From the NCBI GenBank assembly GCA_031213475.1, contig JARUPZ010000027.1:2045001-2109000 (forward strand): a DNA stretch of 64,000 bases, in the 5' to 3' direction. The notes under the pieces are model-generated. The model did no database searches and was not told the DNA's origin. It saw only the letters and a program-made list of their open reading frames with translations. Both the position numbers and the translations under genes were made by a program. The stretch is from Nereocystis luetkeana. Taxonomy: Eukaryota; Sar; Phaeophyceae; Laminariales; Laminariaceae. The first letter of the stretch is position 1. Every line of letters starts with the position of its first letter. Below, one piece after another: positions 22,884 to 34,501 of the stretch.

Positions 22884-23916
22884 TAAGTGTGTATTGTTAG
22901 ATTGTGCATACTACACGACAACAATATGCACCGACGTGCTGGTCCCTATATAGGTGTTACCTGGTATTATATACCTTCGTACGATTGAATACGATTTACA
23001 GCAAGCAGTAGCAGTACGTAGATCATCCAGATCCCGGCCCACACGACAAAAAGCCAGGATTGCAAGCACTGCTGTCATCTTCACGCGTCACACTCGTGAC
23101 GATGACCAGCATATATATTCTTCGCGTGGGGTTCGGGATTATCCCCTTGTCCCGTGATATAAATAAGTGCGCCGGACTCGTTTTTGTCGTACTCGTAATA
23201 TTGACCTGGGTCTTTGCGCGGGATTGGGGATAATCCCGCGGTCCCGTGATTGGGTCCACGTATTAATATTAATAGCATGCGCCAGACGTGTTTGTACAGC
23301 GCACAGCAGAGGAGAGGCAGCAGCACAGCAGCAGCAGCAGCAGCAGCGGTCTTGCATACTAGGCAGCAACGGCAGCGTCAAATCACAACAAACAGCAGCA
23401 AAGCACTACCTGGTACTACTGTAGTAACAAACAACAACAGCAAGCAGTAAGTAGCAGCAAGCAGCTCTTTCCGCACGAGATCAGCGAGCCGCTGCATACT
23501 ACTCTGTGCGGAAATTAAGAATCGTTTGGGTATAGATTGCCGAAAATTATTGTCCAGACTTTCGACAGGAGGCAACAACAACTCGGACGGTGGCAACAGG
23601 AAGGCTTTCGAAGGGACGTTTTGAGCTTCACGTTGAATTTGGCACCGAGGAGTCCTATGAATTTTACGCTCGCGCGCAATCGCCCCCTCTCTGTTCATTC
23701 CCAACATCTATCTATTAGAAAGCCTTAAGGCCGCAAGCACCCTAATATAGTCTCAGCATTCAGAGTACGAAATTTGCTCGATACGGAAATAGTCGATACT
23801 CCGAGTGTGATCCCTCTGCGGTGCGCTTATCGCAATACCCGCAGATTGTATCGGTATTGCTTCGGACTGCAGCATGCTGCAACCGGTCGTAGTATTTCGC
23901 ATAATGATGTGATTTT
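22884..23916. other. Spacer between the two LTR elements
   Basis: This holds a pair of ~35-bp direct repeats around GGGATAATCCCGCGGTCCCG (23128 and 23217), a CAG run (about 23323-23348), and one ~110-bp copy of the 17-19 kb repeat (23540-23650). No gene is seen. Confidence 0.5.
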
Positions 23917-24180
23917 TGTTATGATACTGAAAGCCCGGTAATTACCTGGGTTCTGGCACTGGGATCGTATTTGTAGTACTACTTGGAAGGCGTATCTTAG
24001 GTGGAAAACCAGGGGTTTTCCAGAGAGGCACGAGCGTGGTCCCAGTCTCTGTCGTGCGCGAAAGGAATGAAGTGGCTCTTCTATCTCTAAGCAAACATCA
24101 ACGTGAGTACCAATGAGTACCGGCTTAATAGGCAGACCTGCCCAGGGATACAAAGTGTCCCGCTGTCCATGATCTTAACA
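23917..24180 (+). repeat. RT2 5' LTR
   Basis: It starts TGTTATGATACTG and ends GATCTTAACA. It lacks a short CCTTGAATGAGGTT block present in the other three LTRs. Confidence 0.85.
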
Positions 24181-24199
24181 AGTGGCGTCGTCGGCAGGT

Positions 24200-25082
24200 C
24201 GCAGTTGGCCCCTGCTCCGCAGCGGACACTCCGGACGGATCTCCTCTTGGGGCAAAGCTGCTGTATTTGGATCTCCCCTCCGATATGCCCGGCGCGGATG
24301 CTCGTCGGCGCGTTTCAGTTCAACGCTGCAAGCCCTGTGCCAACCCCCACGACCTTGGCGACATGCCGAAGTATTTGCCAGCGGGGTTGACGCAGTTCGT
24401 GCTCAACAACTTCTCCAAGAAATCTCCCCCGTACCACGCCACCCAGGACGACGTCTCGACACCTCTTCACCGACTCGAAGTGGAAAAGATTACCGGACGC
24501 CAATCGATTCGAGGTCGAGGTGGCATCATCGCAGTGATGTACGAGACGCACTTGACTGGACTCTCCCGTCCATCCTGGGAACGGGAAAAATGGACCTTTA
24601 GCTTTCTCGCCACGCAATTTTGCGCTTCTGGGCCGGCACCCCGAACCAGCATCGTCAAACCAAAACCGCCTGTACCGCCGAATGAGAATCGGCGCGGCAC
24701 AACGGGAGCTCTCTCGGAGTAAGGGCGAGCGGTTTCTGGCACCCGGCTATGGCTGCGTCTCGCACGTACGTGGACTGGCTTCGCCGACACTGCAACACCG
24801 CGTGCTTCTCAACGCGGCCCATTTTTGGTAGAAGGGCGACGACGGACTGCTGTGTGGTGGCTCGGGAAAATCAGCGCGACTACCCCCACGGATGGAGTAT
24901 ATTTGGTTCGATTTTTGGACAACCCGGGACCGATCAAGCTTCCTCTTCCTCCGGCGCGCTATACGACTTCGACGAGAGCTGTACGAGGCTCTTGATGTGT
25001 GCAACTTCACTTGGCTAGCGCGTTTGCCCGGGGGGTCCAGCGAAACGTAGACGAATCTCGAGGCGCCGCCGTGGATAGCTGA
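24200..25082 (+). pseudogene. Remnant of RT2 pol: linker, chromodomain, C-terminal domain
   Basis: The frame around 24267-24722 encodes the linker and chromodomain (VEKITGRQSIRGRGG, YETHLTGLSRPSWERE). Frameshifts follow, then VWWLGKISATTPTDGVY and VRFLDNPGPIKLPLP in another frame, ending GAAVDS. It retains no catalytic function. Confidence 0.7.
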
Positions 25083-25698
25083 TTTTCGCTTCTTGGCTGC
25101 GCTCGAATTTTTTTCTTGACGTTTTCCTTGATTTGGGCGGTGGTCTTTCTCGTTGTTGACGTCTTCCGACTTTTCGGGTCGAATTTTTCTTCTGGCAGGC
25201 GTGTTCCTGGGTTGTTTGTTTGAGTGTTTTTCTTGGGCTAGGTTAGGGATGTTTTTCGCGTATCCTGTCCTGCCTACCCCCCCGCTCAGTGTCGGGGCTG
25301 GTTTGGGTAATCGTGCCACTCACTGTGGCACAGGACACGTTTCCCGAGAGTAGTAGGCTGGGTTTTCGATGTCTCTTGATATCTTCCGTGATATTTTTCT
25401 TCTCGTATTTTTTTTTTTGTGATCCCTTTTCACTTTCCCTGCATCTTCCTCGCCGCCGCCCCGTCGCGGGTGGCATGGCGATAGTTTTTCGTTGACGAAT
25501 TCTTCCTGCCCCTTGAGGCTACGCTTCCTTTCATTCTTTTTTACGTACTTTGCCGGCTTCGTTGCCTTGCCGTTCAGAGGTGTGGGAGTGGGTTTTGAGG
25601 AGCCGCACCTTCGACTCATGTTCTAGTTGTGGAATCGGGGTTTCCATGAATTTCCCATAATTCTGCATAATATTATACGGCTCATCAGAGTGGGCTAG

Positions 25699-25976
25699 TG
25701 TTATGATACTGCTTTGTATGAGGTTGAAAGCCCGGTATAATTACCTGGGTTCTGGCACTGGGATCGTATTTGTAGTACTTGGAAGGCGTATCTTAGGTGG
25801 AAAACCAGGGGTTTTCCAGAGAGGCACGAGCGTGGTCCCAGTCTCCGTCGTGCACGAAAGGAATAAAGTGGCTCTTCTATCTCTAAGCGAACATCAACGT
25901 GAGTACCAACGAGTGCCGGCTTAATAGGCAGACCTGTCCAGGGGTACAAAGTGTCCCGCTCTCCGTGATCTTAACA
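25699..25976 (+). repeat. RT2 3' LTR
   Basis: It starts TGTTATGATACTGC and ends GATCTTAACA. It contains no MITE. It is closer to the RT2 5' LTR than to the RT1 LTRs in several blocks (GAGAGGCACGAGCGTGG). Confidence 0.85.
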
Positions 25977-26091
25977 TCGATCTAAATAAAGGGTCGCCGC
26001 CCATTCAGTTGTTAGTATCAATAGAGTTCTTCACTCTTTCTGTTAGTATAGTCGTTTATTAGAACAACACTACACATTGTCGGATGGCAAG

Positions 26092-26092
26092 C

Positions 26093-26150
<58 letters not shown>

Positions 26151-26166
26151 TAATAATAATAATAGT
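26092..26166. repeat. (AAT)n microsatellite, about 24 units
   Basis: Nearly perfect AAT repeats with one GAT interruption. Confidence 0.95.
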
Positions 26167-26560
26167 AGTAAAATAGAAATTGCACCAACGCCCGACGTTA
26201 TAGTCTTGAACGTCTGACGTTAATAACACCAACCAGCCCCCGGCATATCAGGGTGACCATCTTCAAGGGACAGCAGGCTTTGTTATTTGAAGAGGCAGAA
26301 CGCCGGGTTTGGCAATCACCTCACTCACCACACCAATCACTATTATACAACAGACATAAAAGCTGGCAAGGGGCACAGGGATGTCGGTACCGGGTAGAGC
26401 ACGCTGCTTGTAGTTCACGAACTTCTTATTACTGCTCCTCAAGTAGTGAGTCGAGAGAAAGAGAGTGAACTCGAGTGAGTGAGCCGTAGTGGGCTTCGCC
26501 AGGAACACAACTACTCAGCCCAGGTGTCAACCAAAACTAGCCTGGCATGTATGCAGGTAG

Positions 26561-26890
26561 GTGTCTTGCTCGTCCACCGCTTGCTGCACCGCTCCCTTGC
26601 TCCGACGCAGTGTGTTCCCTCGCTCCGTTGTCTTGGTCGTCCGCCGCTCGCTGCGCCGCTCCCTCGCTCCGACGCCGTGCGTTCTCTCGCTCCAGTGTTT
26701 GGTCCGTCCGCCGCTCGCTGCGCCGCTCCCTCGCTCCGACGCCGTGTGCGTTACCCCGTTACAGTGTCTTGTTCGTCCGCCGCCCGATGTGTCGTTCCCT
26801 CGCTACGACGCCGTGCATTCCCTCGCTCCGGTGTCTTGCTCGTCCGTCGTGTGCTCGCCCGGAAGCCGTGTCCGTTCCCTGATCTATCGC
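26561..26890. repeat. 66-bp tandem repeat, five units
   Basis: Units follow the pattern GTGTCTTGCTCGTCCGCCGC, CGCTGCGCCGCTCCCTCGCT, CCGACGCCGTGCGTTCCCTC and repeat from 26561 to about 26890. They lie just inside the 5' end of the GT...AG insert. The plus-strand open frames (R/S/P-rich) follow from the repeat length being a multiple of three. Confidence 0.8.
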
Positions 26891-28410
26891 CCCGATGCCT
26901 TGATCGTACTGCCCAACGACCAGACCTTGAAGGAGTCGACCAGCCGCTATATGGAGCTGTTGAAGACCTGAAGCGATACTGAGCGTTCGCCGAGGAGACG
27001 AAGATCTTCTGCTCCTCCTGTCCTTCCTTGTTTTGTGTCTATGAGAGGGTGTGGGTCCGTCGGGCGTGGGACAGTTAGTTGGGTATAGACTTGTGGGGTG
27101 CTAGATGTATGTTGTGACTAGTCTGTGAGAATGTGTGTGTTGGGTTTTGCGACGAGGCGTACTACTCTTCCGTGCCTGGCAGTGTTTGTGGGGTGCAGTG
27201 GGTGTGTGAAGTGACAGCGCAAATGTTTGTGTGTTTAGGTTGAGAGGGAGCGTACTTTTCCGTGCCTGAATCATGATGGGGTGCTAATTTCGTATTCAAG
27301 TGAGGAGCAGTTCCAGACCTGAAGCGATATTATTAATGAGAGTTCGCCGAGGACGTGAATATCTCTGGTTCTGTTAAGAGATAGGTGTTTTTGTGAGAGA
27401 TTAAGTGATTTCTGCTTGTTGTAGCAGTGAGCCAGTCTGGCGTAGATCAGTTGGGTATTTTTGCTGTATGGGGGTTGTCTCTTCTGTGCCTCGTAGTAGT
27501 AGTGGGCAAATGGATGTGTTGATGATGCGGCCTCCTCGTTTTATTTTCTGTGTATTTGGGGGGACATAACTTACACGGGTTTTGACTTTTGACCCGTTCG
27601 GATAACGCATTATTAATGATGGCGGTTTAAGCCTAGGCGTTAGTGCACTGCACTTATTCACAGCTGAACAAGTGTGGTAGGGAGACTATAAATCATTGAA
27701 TATTGGTCAGGCAGTCAAGCTCGCAGTGAAAAGGCAAGGGAAGGGTGAGTTTTTTTTATCGGGGATTTCCTTCTGATGGCCCTTGTTTTTCGGTTTGTTC
27801 TTCTTGCCTACCCCCGAGATCATTATTTTTGTATAGAATCTTGCGGTTCTTTACCCTTGGTCATAGTCGAAGCTGGCTATATATAATAGCATATTGCTCA
27901 GTTCTTCGCATTATTATGCTTGGGGGGATGTTACGGTTTTGGACCGTTTCAGGAGTTACCATGACTTGCGTTGTGTATCAGCAGGGGCCGCGTCATTTAC
28001 GGCCCCTCCCCCAATTTGTGGATTGCCACTCCTAGTACCTTCTAGTCCTCCTCTCGGTGGTCCTACATGTTGCCTTGGTCATCGCTATCGACCTGGGCAC
28101 AAAGCAATCAGTTTACCATCTACATACCTGGGAGACCTTCTCCCTAGCGTCAGAAGCACGCTTTACCTCTCTGGAACACGTGCGGGCGCACGTCTCGACT
28201 CGGTTGGATCGTGACCAGACTTGAGGTTGGTCTTGTGTTCTCTATTATTTGCATATTGAAGGCAAGTAGTGTTGTTGTAATCCTACTCCATCTAATCTGA
28301 TGATGAGGACTGTAAACGACGATCCTTCGAATTGGCTCATCATGCCTGAGCTGCTTGCCTCAACCTGACCCAGGCCTCATGAACTTTTGTATGCTCCCGA
28401 TCTATAACAG
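26891..28410. other. Rest of the insert, no gene seen
   Basis: A partial duplication (GACCTGAAGCGATA ... GTTCGCCGAGGA) occurs at about 26966 and 27315. The second copy carries an extra TTATTAAT. No coding signal was found. Confidence 0.5.
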
Positions 28411-28867
28411 ATACGAGTATTCCCATAAAGAAGATTCTCAAAGCGCTACGTACGTAGCCATACAAGATTCGCATACGAGTATGTTCCCAAAACGATACGC
28501 GCAACCGTATAAGATTCGCAAACGGGTAAGAAGTACGTCCCCGCACGAAAGACATGATGAGCAGCTACTCCATCACATACATGAGCCCACCCTGAATAAA
28601 TAGTCGTAGATGCAGATCACACGACGATAAAATATTATGATGAACACATAATCCCAAAATCGGGAAGAGAGATCGCAGATAGATGCGGCTATTCAACACA
28701 GACATGACAATGAGGTGATAGATCTACCCCACACCTCGTAGTGAGGCTTAGGACGCCTCACTCAGGAAAGACCGGTTAAGGACTATCCGGAACGAGAAAA
28801 TAAATAAAAACAATACGCAGGAAAACAGACTAAAGGCGCGCCGGCAAAATAGCACCAGGTACATAAT

Positions 28868-29238
28868 TATTTTTTTATTTTTTTATTTATTTCGCTCATC
28901 CCATTTATTATCTTCGCCCATCTTCTTCTACTCTCTCTCCTTCCAACTCGTAACTCAGATCCGGGGTCACATTGCAGGCTCTTCTACCCCCTTCCCGCTA
29001 CGGTACGTGCCTTCATTTTTATCGCGAGAAGATTTCAGCATCTTCTTCCCTCGTCGACTCGCATCGAATTGTGCCTACCCACGCTGCAAGGCGCTCTCAA
29101 CAATTGAATCCTTTTTATTTATTTTTTTGCAAATAAAGTCAAAGTCCGACCCACCTGGGGCTCGAGCCCAGGACTCAAACACAACAAACAAGTAGACTTC
29201 GAGGTTAACCACTTGAACCACAGGGGCGACCGGCTCTA
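28868..29238 (-). mobile_element. tRNA-derived SINE, copy 1
   Basis: On the minus strand the head has A-box GTGGTTCAAGTGGTTAAC and B-box GGGCTCGAGCCCC-type sequence, followed by TTTGACTTTATTTGC, a short A-run, a ~230-bp body and an A/T-rich tail. It aligns with 52945-53298 over its whole length, the B box there being GGGTTCGAGCCCC. Confidence 0.75.
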
Positions 29239-29376
29239 TAATAATAAATGCTGGAAAACTAAAAAATGGGCTCGGAACTCACAAATAGAAAACCTCTGAC
29301 GATGATGCTCACAGGTAACAGGAGTCGGGGAGGGTATAGAAGAAGCCAGTGTGAAGCAAGCACGCAGGTGCGTCTA

Positions 29377-29482
29377 TATTACGGGGGGCCATAGTTAATA
29401 AGACAACATATTCTTAGTATAAATGGTTAAATATATAGGTTTTTATGTATACCACAGGTCCTATTAACTATGGTCCCCCGTA
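29377..29482. mobile_element. M1 MITE copy (TA target)
   Basis: The left end ATTACGGGGGGCCATAG and right end CTATGGTCCCCCGTA enclose a typical core (AAATGGTTAAATATATAGG). Confidence 0.88.
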
Positions 29483-29499
29483 CGTAGTAGCTCACCGGT

Positions 29500-29830
29500 C
29501 ACCAATCTTGCTGACGTCGCCAAATAAATGTGAACGTGTTATACCTACTACTGAGCTATAGGGGTAAAAGATCGATCGATTATCCAGCCCAGGGTAATCC
29601 TTACGATGCTCTACCCCCCCCTGAACGGCGGGATTTTTTGGGGCGTCGGAACCGTATTGAATATTCGTCTGTACGCTGACCTACCCGCTTTGTTTCATGA
29701 TCACCTGGGGAACCAGGGAGTGTGTTTTTTAGGGGCGCACGCGCAAGCGTTTCTACAAAAGAAACGTTTGAAGTGAAGTTCGAACCCGTGTCCTGCCGTC
29801 GACGCCAAATAAATGTGAAGGGGGAGGCAC
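29500..29830 (-). other. tRNA-like SINE fragments with LTR primer-site match
   Basis: On the minus strand CCCCTATAGCTCAGTAGTAGG (29572 down to 29550) is a good A box. A second fragment (29820-29770) reads TTTATTTGGCGTCGACGGC, then GGGTTCGAACTTC, a B-box. Both fragments share TTCACATTTATTTGGCG. The TGGCGTCGACGGCAGGAC stretch nearly equals the primer-binding sites of RT1 and RT2. Confidence 0.35.
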
Positions 29831-29849
29831 CGATAATAATATGATGACC

Positions 29850-30210
29850 TGGCAAGCGCCACAGGGATGTCGGTGCTGCTGGGTAGAGCACGCTGCTTGT
29901 AGTTCGCGAACTTCTTATTTTTGCTCTTCTTCAAGTAAGTTGAGAGAAAGGGAGAGAACCCGAGTGAACCGTAGTGGGCGTCGCCAGGAACACAACTCAG
30001 CCCAGATGTCAACCAAAACCAGCCTGGTATGCAGAGACGAGTGTTCTCATAAAGGAGCCCCCAAAGCGCCACACGTACGTGCAGCCATACAAGATTCGCG
30101 TACGGGTATGTTCCAAAAACGCTACGCGTAACCCTATAAGTTTCGCAAACGGGCATGTACGTTCCTGTACGATAGACATGAATGAGCAGCTACTCCAACA
30201 CAACAGACAG
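29850..30210 (+). repeat. Continuous copy of the repeat split at 26556/28411
   Basis: It aligns with both halves of the interrupted copy. An open frame of 96 codons (29841-30131) is present but not conserved in the other copy. Confidence 0.7.
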
Positions 30211-30624
30211 TTAAACTGTTGTTGGTGCTCGAGCGGGCTGTAGGGTAGCATAAACATGCAAACTAAGCGACAATCGTTGTGTATTGGATCATACGCATCA
30301 TATAATGTAAGACTGAAGCACACGACACAGATCATTTTTTCTCGCACCCATATTGATATACCAGGTATTAATAGTAGAATACGACAACTATTATTGCTTT
30401 GGCGTGTGCTGTTCCCTAGGTGTACATGTAACCTTGAAACGTGTACTCGTATGGTGATCGGGGAGGTGGAGGACTGCATGCGACAGACTTCAGTTGGTAT
30501 TCCCCAATTCGGATAGGTAACCAACCCAAAAACGGTTCTAGGACCCAACACAGACGGCACAGCAGCTGCAGCAGTTATGAATAGTTGTTTTGTGTGGTCT
30601 CGGAACAAACGATTGGGTTGTGTT

Positions 30625-31120
30625 CTTGGACCCTAAACCGGCGTAAAATACACCGCTGTACCAATTTGTGGCATGCTGCGATACGAATCGCTAGTCGTTC
30701 AGCAGTTATTTTTTCCAGTAAACGGTACCAGGTATACCGTGGATATATACCGTAGATTCGATTACTTTTTCGCTTTTTCGTGGGCTCAGTAGGTGCCAAA
30801 ACGTGGAATTTACCAGGATTCATCGTAAATCGGTCTAAAACCCACCGGTGTGTACCAACTTCGGGCATATTACACCAAACGGAGACTTTTTTCAACGGAC
30901 AAGTGGCTACTTTCGAGCTGGACAGACTGTTGAGCGGTTTTTCCGTTTGCCATAAAACGGTATACCGGGGATATCACCGAAATACCGGAAATATATATGT
31001 ACCGACGTTTCGGTTATTGTTTCGTTCACTTGCCCTGCCGATATGTGGAATTTGTACCGTGAACTGGCGTAAAACGCACCGGTATCTCTTTGTGGCATTG
31101 TTTACTAAACGGAGGCTCTT
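30625..31120. repeat. Diverged tandem repeat, ~230 bp
   Basis: Blocks GGCGTAAAATACACCG, GGTCTAAAACCCACCGG and GGCGTAAAACGCACCGG recur at about 30640, 30832 and 31058, with related flanks (GTGGAATTTACC / GTGGAATTTGTACC). Confidence 0.55.
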
Positions 31121-31299
31121 TTGGCTATATAGACAACCCTAGGTCAACTTCAGTAGGGGATAATAGAGAAGAAGAGCGCAACACATAACAATATTAATCG
31201 TTTCGCGTGATATTTCGAAAATCGTTGCAGCAACATAGCACCGACTGGCGCCGCCGGCCTCATCAGGTGGTGCGCCCAACTTACACAATTCAACAGACA

Positions 31300-33264
31300 A
31301 GAAGAGAAGAGCTTACACCGGGCTTAGTGAAGTAACGAACAAGCACCCCTCTCCGACTTCCAAGCGTCTGCTGCGATGAACGCCATCTAATGTAGTATCA
31401 ACAGACAGGAGGAACCGCGACACAAACACACGAAAAAAAAAAAACTCCAGGACGGTGGCCGGTCGATCGACAGTACGAAGATCACCACCAGTAACGAGCA
31501 AGAAGGGCTCTACACACACTCCGATCAAGCGCCTGCCTCGACTACCGTCACCACCCACCCCCAGTCCCCCGCGTTCAGCGCAGCGACATTCCTCACTCTC
31601 AAGGTCCAGAAAAGGCCCCGCGAAGCCACCCCAAGAGACAGCCAAACAAGGGTACGACGCACGATCCCGATGTTAGCATCGAACCCGATGGCTCGGTCCT
31701 TACTTCTATGATACCTCTATCCGTCACGTGGACGCCGACAGCATGTGCTAGCACGACTCAATGCAGCAGCACCAGCAGCACCAAAAGCAGCAGCAGCAGC
31801 ACCAGCGTACCACAGACAGGTGCTCGTAGACCGTGCACTACCAAAATCTGTCTCGTCCCGGGGAACAGACACACCAGTCGCACTACCATGCTGAACCTTT
31901 TCTGCTGAGGAGGTGGCGGGGGTGCTGGGGGGGGGGGGGGGTGCACACACCAGCCCCGTTGCCAAGCTAAGTATATTCTTCGCTGAGGTGGGAAGGGGGG
32001 GCATACTCAGGCGTTGCTTGTCATAAGCCACTTTACCCGACCAGCTGGGAGAGCGGATAATGAGCGCGGTAATTACTACTGCACTAACTGCACGTATCAA
32101 GAGGTGCCCAAAGTTTTCTGGTTGGTCGACAATCTTCTCCAACCCTCGGCCCCGCAACAAATAACATAGCTGTGCGGGGAATACAACACCGGACCCCTGG
32201 AACAGACGCAGAACGGCTCTCCTACCCTCGGAGTGCAGAGCGGGCGGCCATCAACTCAAGACGCTGTCTACGGTTATTGTACCGCTAATTGCAAGTGCCT
32301 TTACATTACGCCAAAGAGTAGAGTAGATACAAGCACGGCCAGGTAAGACACACCACTACGATTGCTAGTGGCGTCTACCGTCAAAACATCAAGCAACAAA
32401 GAACAGTGGCAATGTGTTTGCAAGCCCGTCACCCGCTTTGCACTCTCCCTCCACCCACGACAGTAGTTGGATCAAATTTTGAGCCGGTGCGTCTTTAGTA
32501 TCACAAACCTTTCGCCTGTCGCTACAGGGAGGCTTTGGACAGCAGCAGTTTTCGTGCAGTGCCATAACGCTTCCCCCTGCTGTGCCGCAGGAAGCAAAAA
32601 CGACCTTGTGGCCTGATTGACGGGTTGTCGCATGACCAAGGCAAGACCCCTGCAAAACACATGGCGCTATCATACTGCGCCGCTCCAGCCCGGCAATAAA
32701 CAAACAGCTCTGCTCAAGAGAGCGAACCTGAAGAGGGAAATTAAATAAAACAGCGGCTTGCGGCCGAGTGTGTCCACAACGTAACACGCGCGAGGACACA
32801 CGCGGTTGACCGGCGGCTGATGGAAAACGACAGAGATCCCCAAAGTGAAGCAAGTCTAATCGGACATATAAGGGAGATCGGGATGCTTTGGGTACTATCC
32901 AAATTTGCTTATATTCCCGATCCTACTGATAGACGACACCCGTTACTTGAGAAGCCACCCCCGTCTCGTAGTGTCTGTTACCCCCCCGATACCCTGAGCA
33001 CAGCCGTCGCCACCACGCCACCAACAATACACCCCAGCCATAGCCTTCCTATCCTGTCTCCAACAAAACATAACCAACAGGAAACAGGGTCTCAGAGTAT
33101 GATACTCGGCTTGCGCGGCCTTTCAGGCTTACAAAAAACAAAACTACAGTAGAACGCACGAGGCAATCATACAAACCCGCTCCCCACCCCTCACCCACGT
33201 CCGCCCACCTTTTCACCCCGCCCCTTTCCGCGCGAGCCTCTAGAATAACATGAAAAACAGAAGG
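31300..33264. other. No supported gene; one open frame noted
   Basis: A minus-strand frame at 32389-32853 follows a good acceptor (TTTCCCTCTTCAG at about 32731) and encodes a Cys-rich stretch (ENCCCPKPPCSDRRK). It has no family match that I recognise, and it could belong to the 3' untranslated part of the neighbouring minus-strand gene. A CAG run near 31765-31800 gives artefactual frames. Confidence 0.3.
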
Positions 33265-33484
33265 TCACAAGGTCATGACGTGTCCTACTCCTAACCCCAC
33301 CCCGCCGCTGCCGCCGCTGCCGCCGCCGCCACAATCTCGCCTCGACTCGACCTTCTTTTTCCTTAAAAAGGCGAACCGCTCACAAACGCGTCCACGCTGT
33401 GCCGTTACGGTTGCGCGCGTCGCTCGGATGTCTAACCGAAGCTCCATCGGGCACGCCGACTGCCGGAGGGCGTCCCATACAGGC
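33265..33484 (-). CDS. Possible terminal exon of the TMEM184-like gene
   Basis: An acceptor CTCAG precedes the first base at 33484. One base completes the codon left by the exon at 34347-34483, and the frame runs 73 codons to a TGA at 33265. It encodes a basic stretch (RFAFLRKKKVESRRD) and then a Gly/Ser tail. Long disordered cytosolic C termini are usual in this family. The phase fits, but no conserved motif confirms it. Confidence 0.35.
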
Positions 33485-34346
33485 CTGAGTACGGGGAGGG
33501 CGGCGGCGCGCGGGCGGAGGCGGTTGGGGACAGGGGGATTGGGTGTTCTCGATGTCATGCATGGCCGTAGTGGGGCGGGGGAAAAAAAAATTAAACTGGT
33601 ACCAGATACCAGGTACTGTCATAGGAGCAGACGGTTCGACCCCTTGACTGACCGCCCTCACACCAAATCCAGTACAACAACGCCGTGAGACGTCTTGACG
33701 CGGCTAGTAAGATCGGTATCTCAAGCATGTTCGGGAATCAGGGGAGGAGTGCTAGTAGCGTCTCTGAAACATTTTGCAGGTATTGTCGTTTACGTTTCTG
33801 GTTATCTTTGCAGGTACTTTGTTGGTAACAATTCTGGAACATTTCGCAGGTCTCGTTGCTCGTATTGCTCGCAGAGACTGCCACGCGCTAAAAGCGCGAA
33901 CCGCATTGCCGCCATGACTATTAATAGACGTGGAAGTATGTACTTACCTGTATATACATACATCAGCGCCTTGTAGACCGGACGCTGGGTGTGCTGGACG
34001 TCGACGGATACAAATAACGAAATCACGCCAAGAACGCACATACATACCCGCGAAAACACACATATACAGACCCCAAAAATGCATGGCAACGTACATTGCT
34101 ACGTCCCCCCCGTCCTCAACCTATCCCTATCTCCTAACGGGTGACAGTACGCAAGCGACCCACCCTCCAGCCTTCAACTGTTGTGCGTGTGGCTTCGACC
34201 AGCCATTGAAAACGCCCGACGCCAATCACTGTAGGACGGAACAACAACCCCTCCCATGCACCTCCCGTGACGCTACACAGCATACACCAGTAGCTGATGG
34301 CGCATGGTGCGCCTTGTGTCTGACCGTCGGCCGCTCGCTCACTCAC

Positions 34347-34483
34347 AGTCTGTGCTGTCTCGCCATCCTGAGAGACGAGGAAGTTGCCGACGAATGCATC
34401 AGGTCCAAACGCGGATGGCTCTTGTTGAACGTTAACGACCTCCCTCCTTCTGCCAAGATCCCTTTCCGCTTGCCATCCGGTCG
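34347..34483 (-). CDS. Possible C-terminal-tail exon of the TMEM184-like gene
   Basis: An acceptor TGCCCAG precedes 34483; the donor is CAGACT|GTGAGT. It starts in phase 0, as required after the exon ending at 35919, and is open throughout (RPDGKRKGILAEGG...). A second frame is also open (DAFVGNFLVSQDGETAQT) and looks at least as protein-like; using it would need another small exon between 34484 and 35918. Confidence 0.3.
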
Positions 34484-34501
34484 CTGGGCAGAGCATAGAT
34501 A

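Larger units (their letters stand above)
23917..25976 (+). mobile_element. LTR retrotransposon deletion derivative (RT2)
   Basis: LTRs at 23917-24180 and 25699-25976 flank only 1.5 kb. After the primer-binding site the sequence jumps directly to the part equivalent to RT1 position ~21011, just after the GPY motif. Integrase and everything upstream are gone; chromodomain, C-terminal domain and 3' untranslated region remain. It is non-autonomous. No target duplication is evident. Confidence 0.85.
26360..28565 (+). repeat. Dispersed repeat interrupted by a 1.85-kb GT...AG insert
   Basis: Bases 26360-26556 and 28411-28565 together match one continuous copy at 29850-30210. The junction in the continuous copy falls exactly between ATGCAG and AKACGAG; the insert begins GTAGGT at 26557 and ends ATAACAG at 28410. 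The repeat may contain tRNA-like boxes (GGGTAGAGCACGCTGC, TAGTTCGCGAAC). It has short open frames only. Confidence 0.7.

Noticed and set aside
23000..23460. Gln-rich frames around the CAG run between the LTR elements
   Set aside because: They are microsatellite artefacts in a spacer.
26479..26982. 167-codon plus-strand frame rich in Arg/Ser/Pro/Leu
   Set aside because: It is produced by the 66-bp tandem repeat; all three frames are open.
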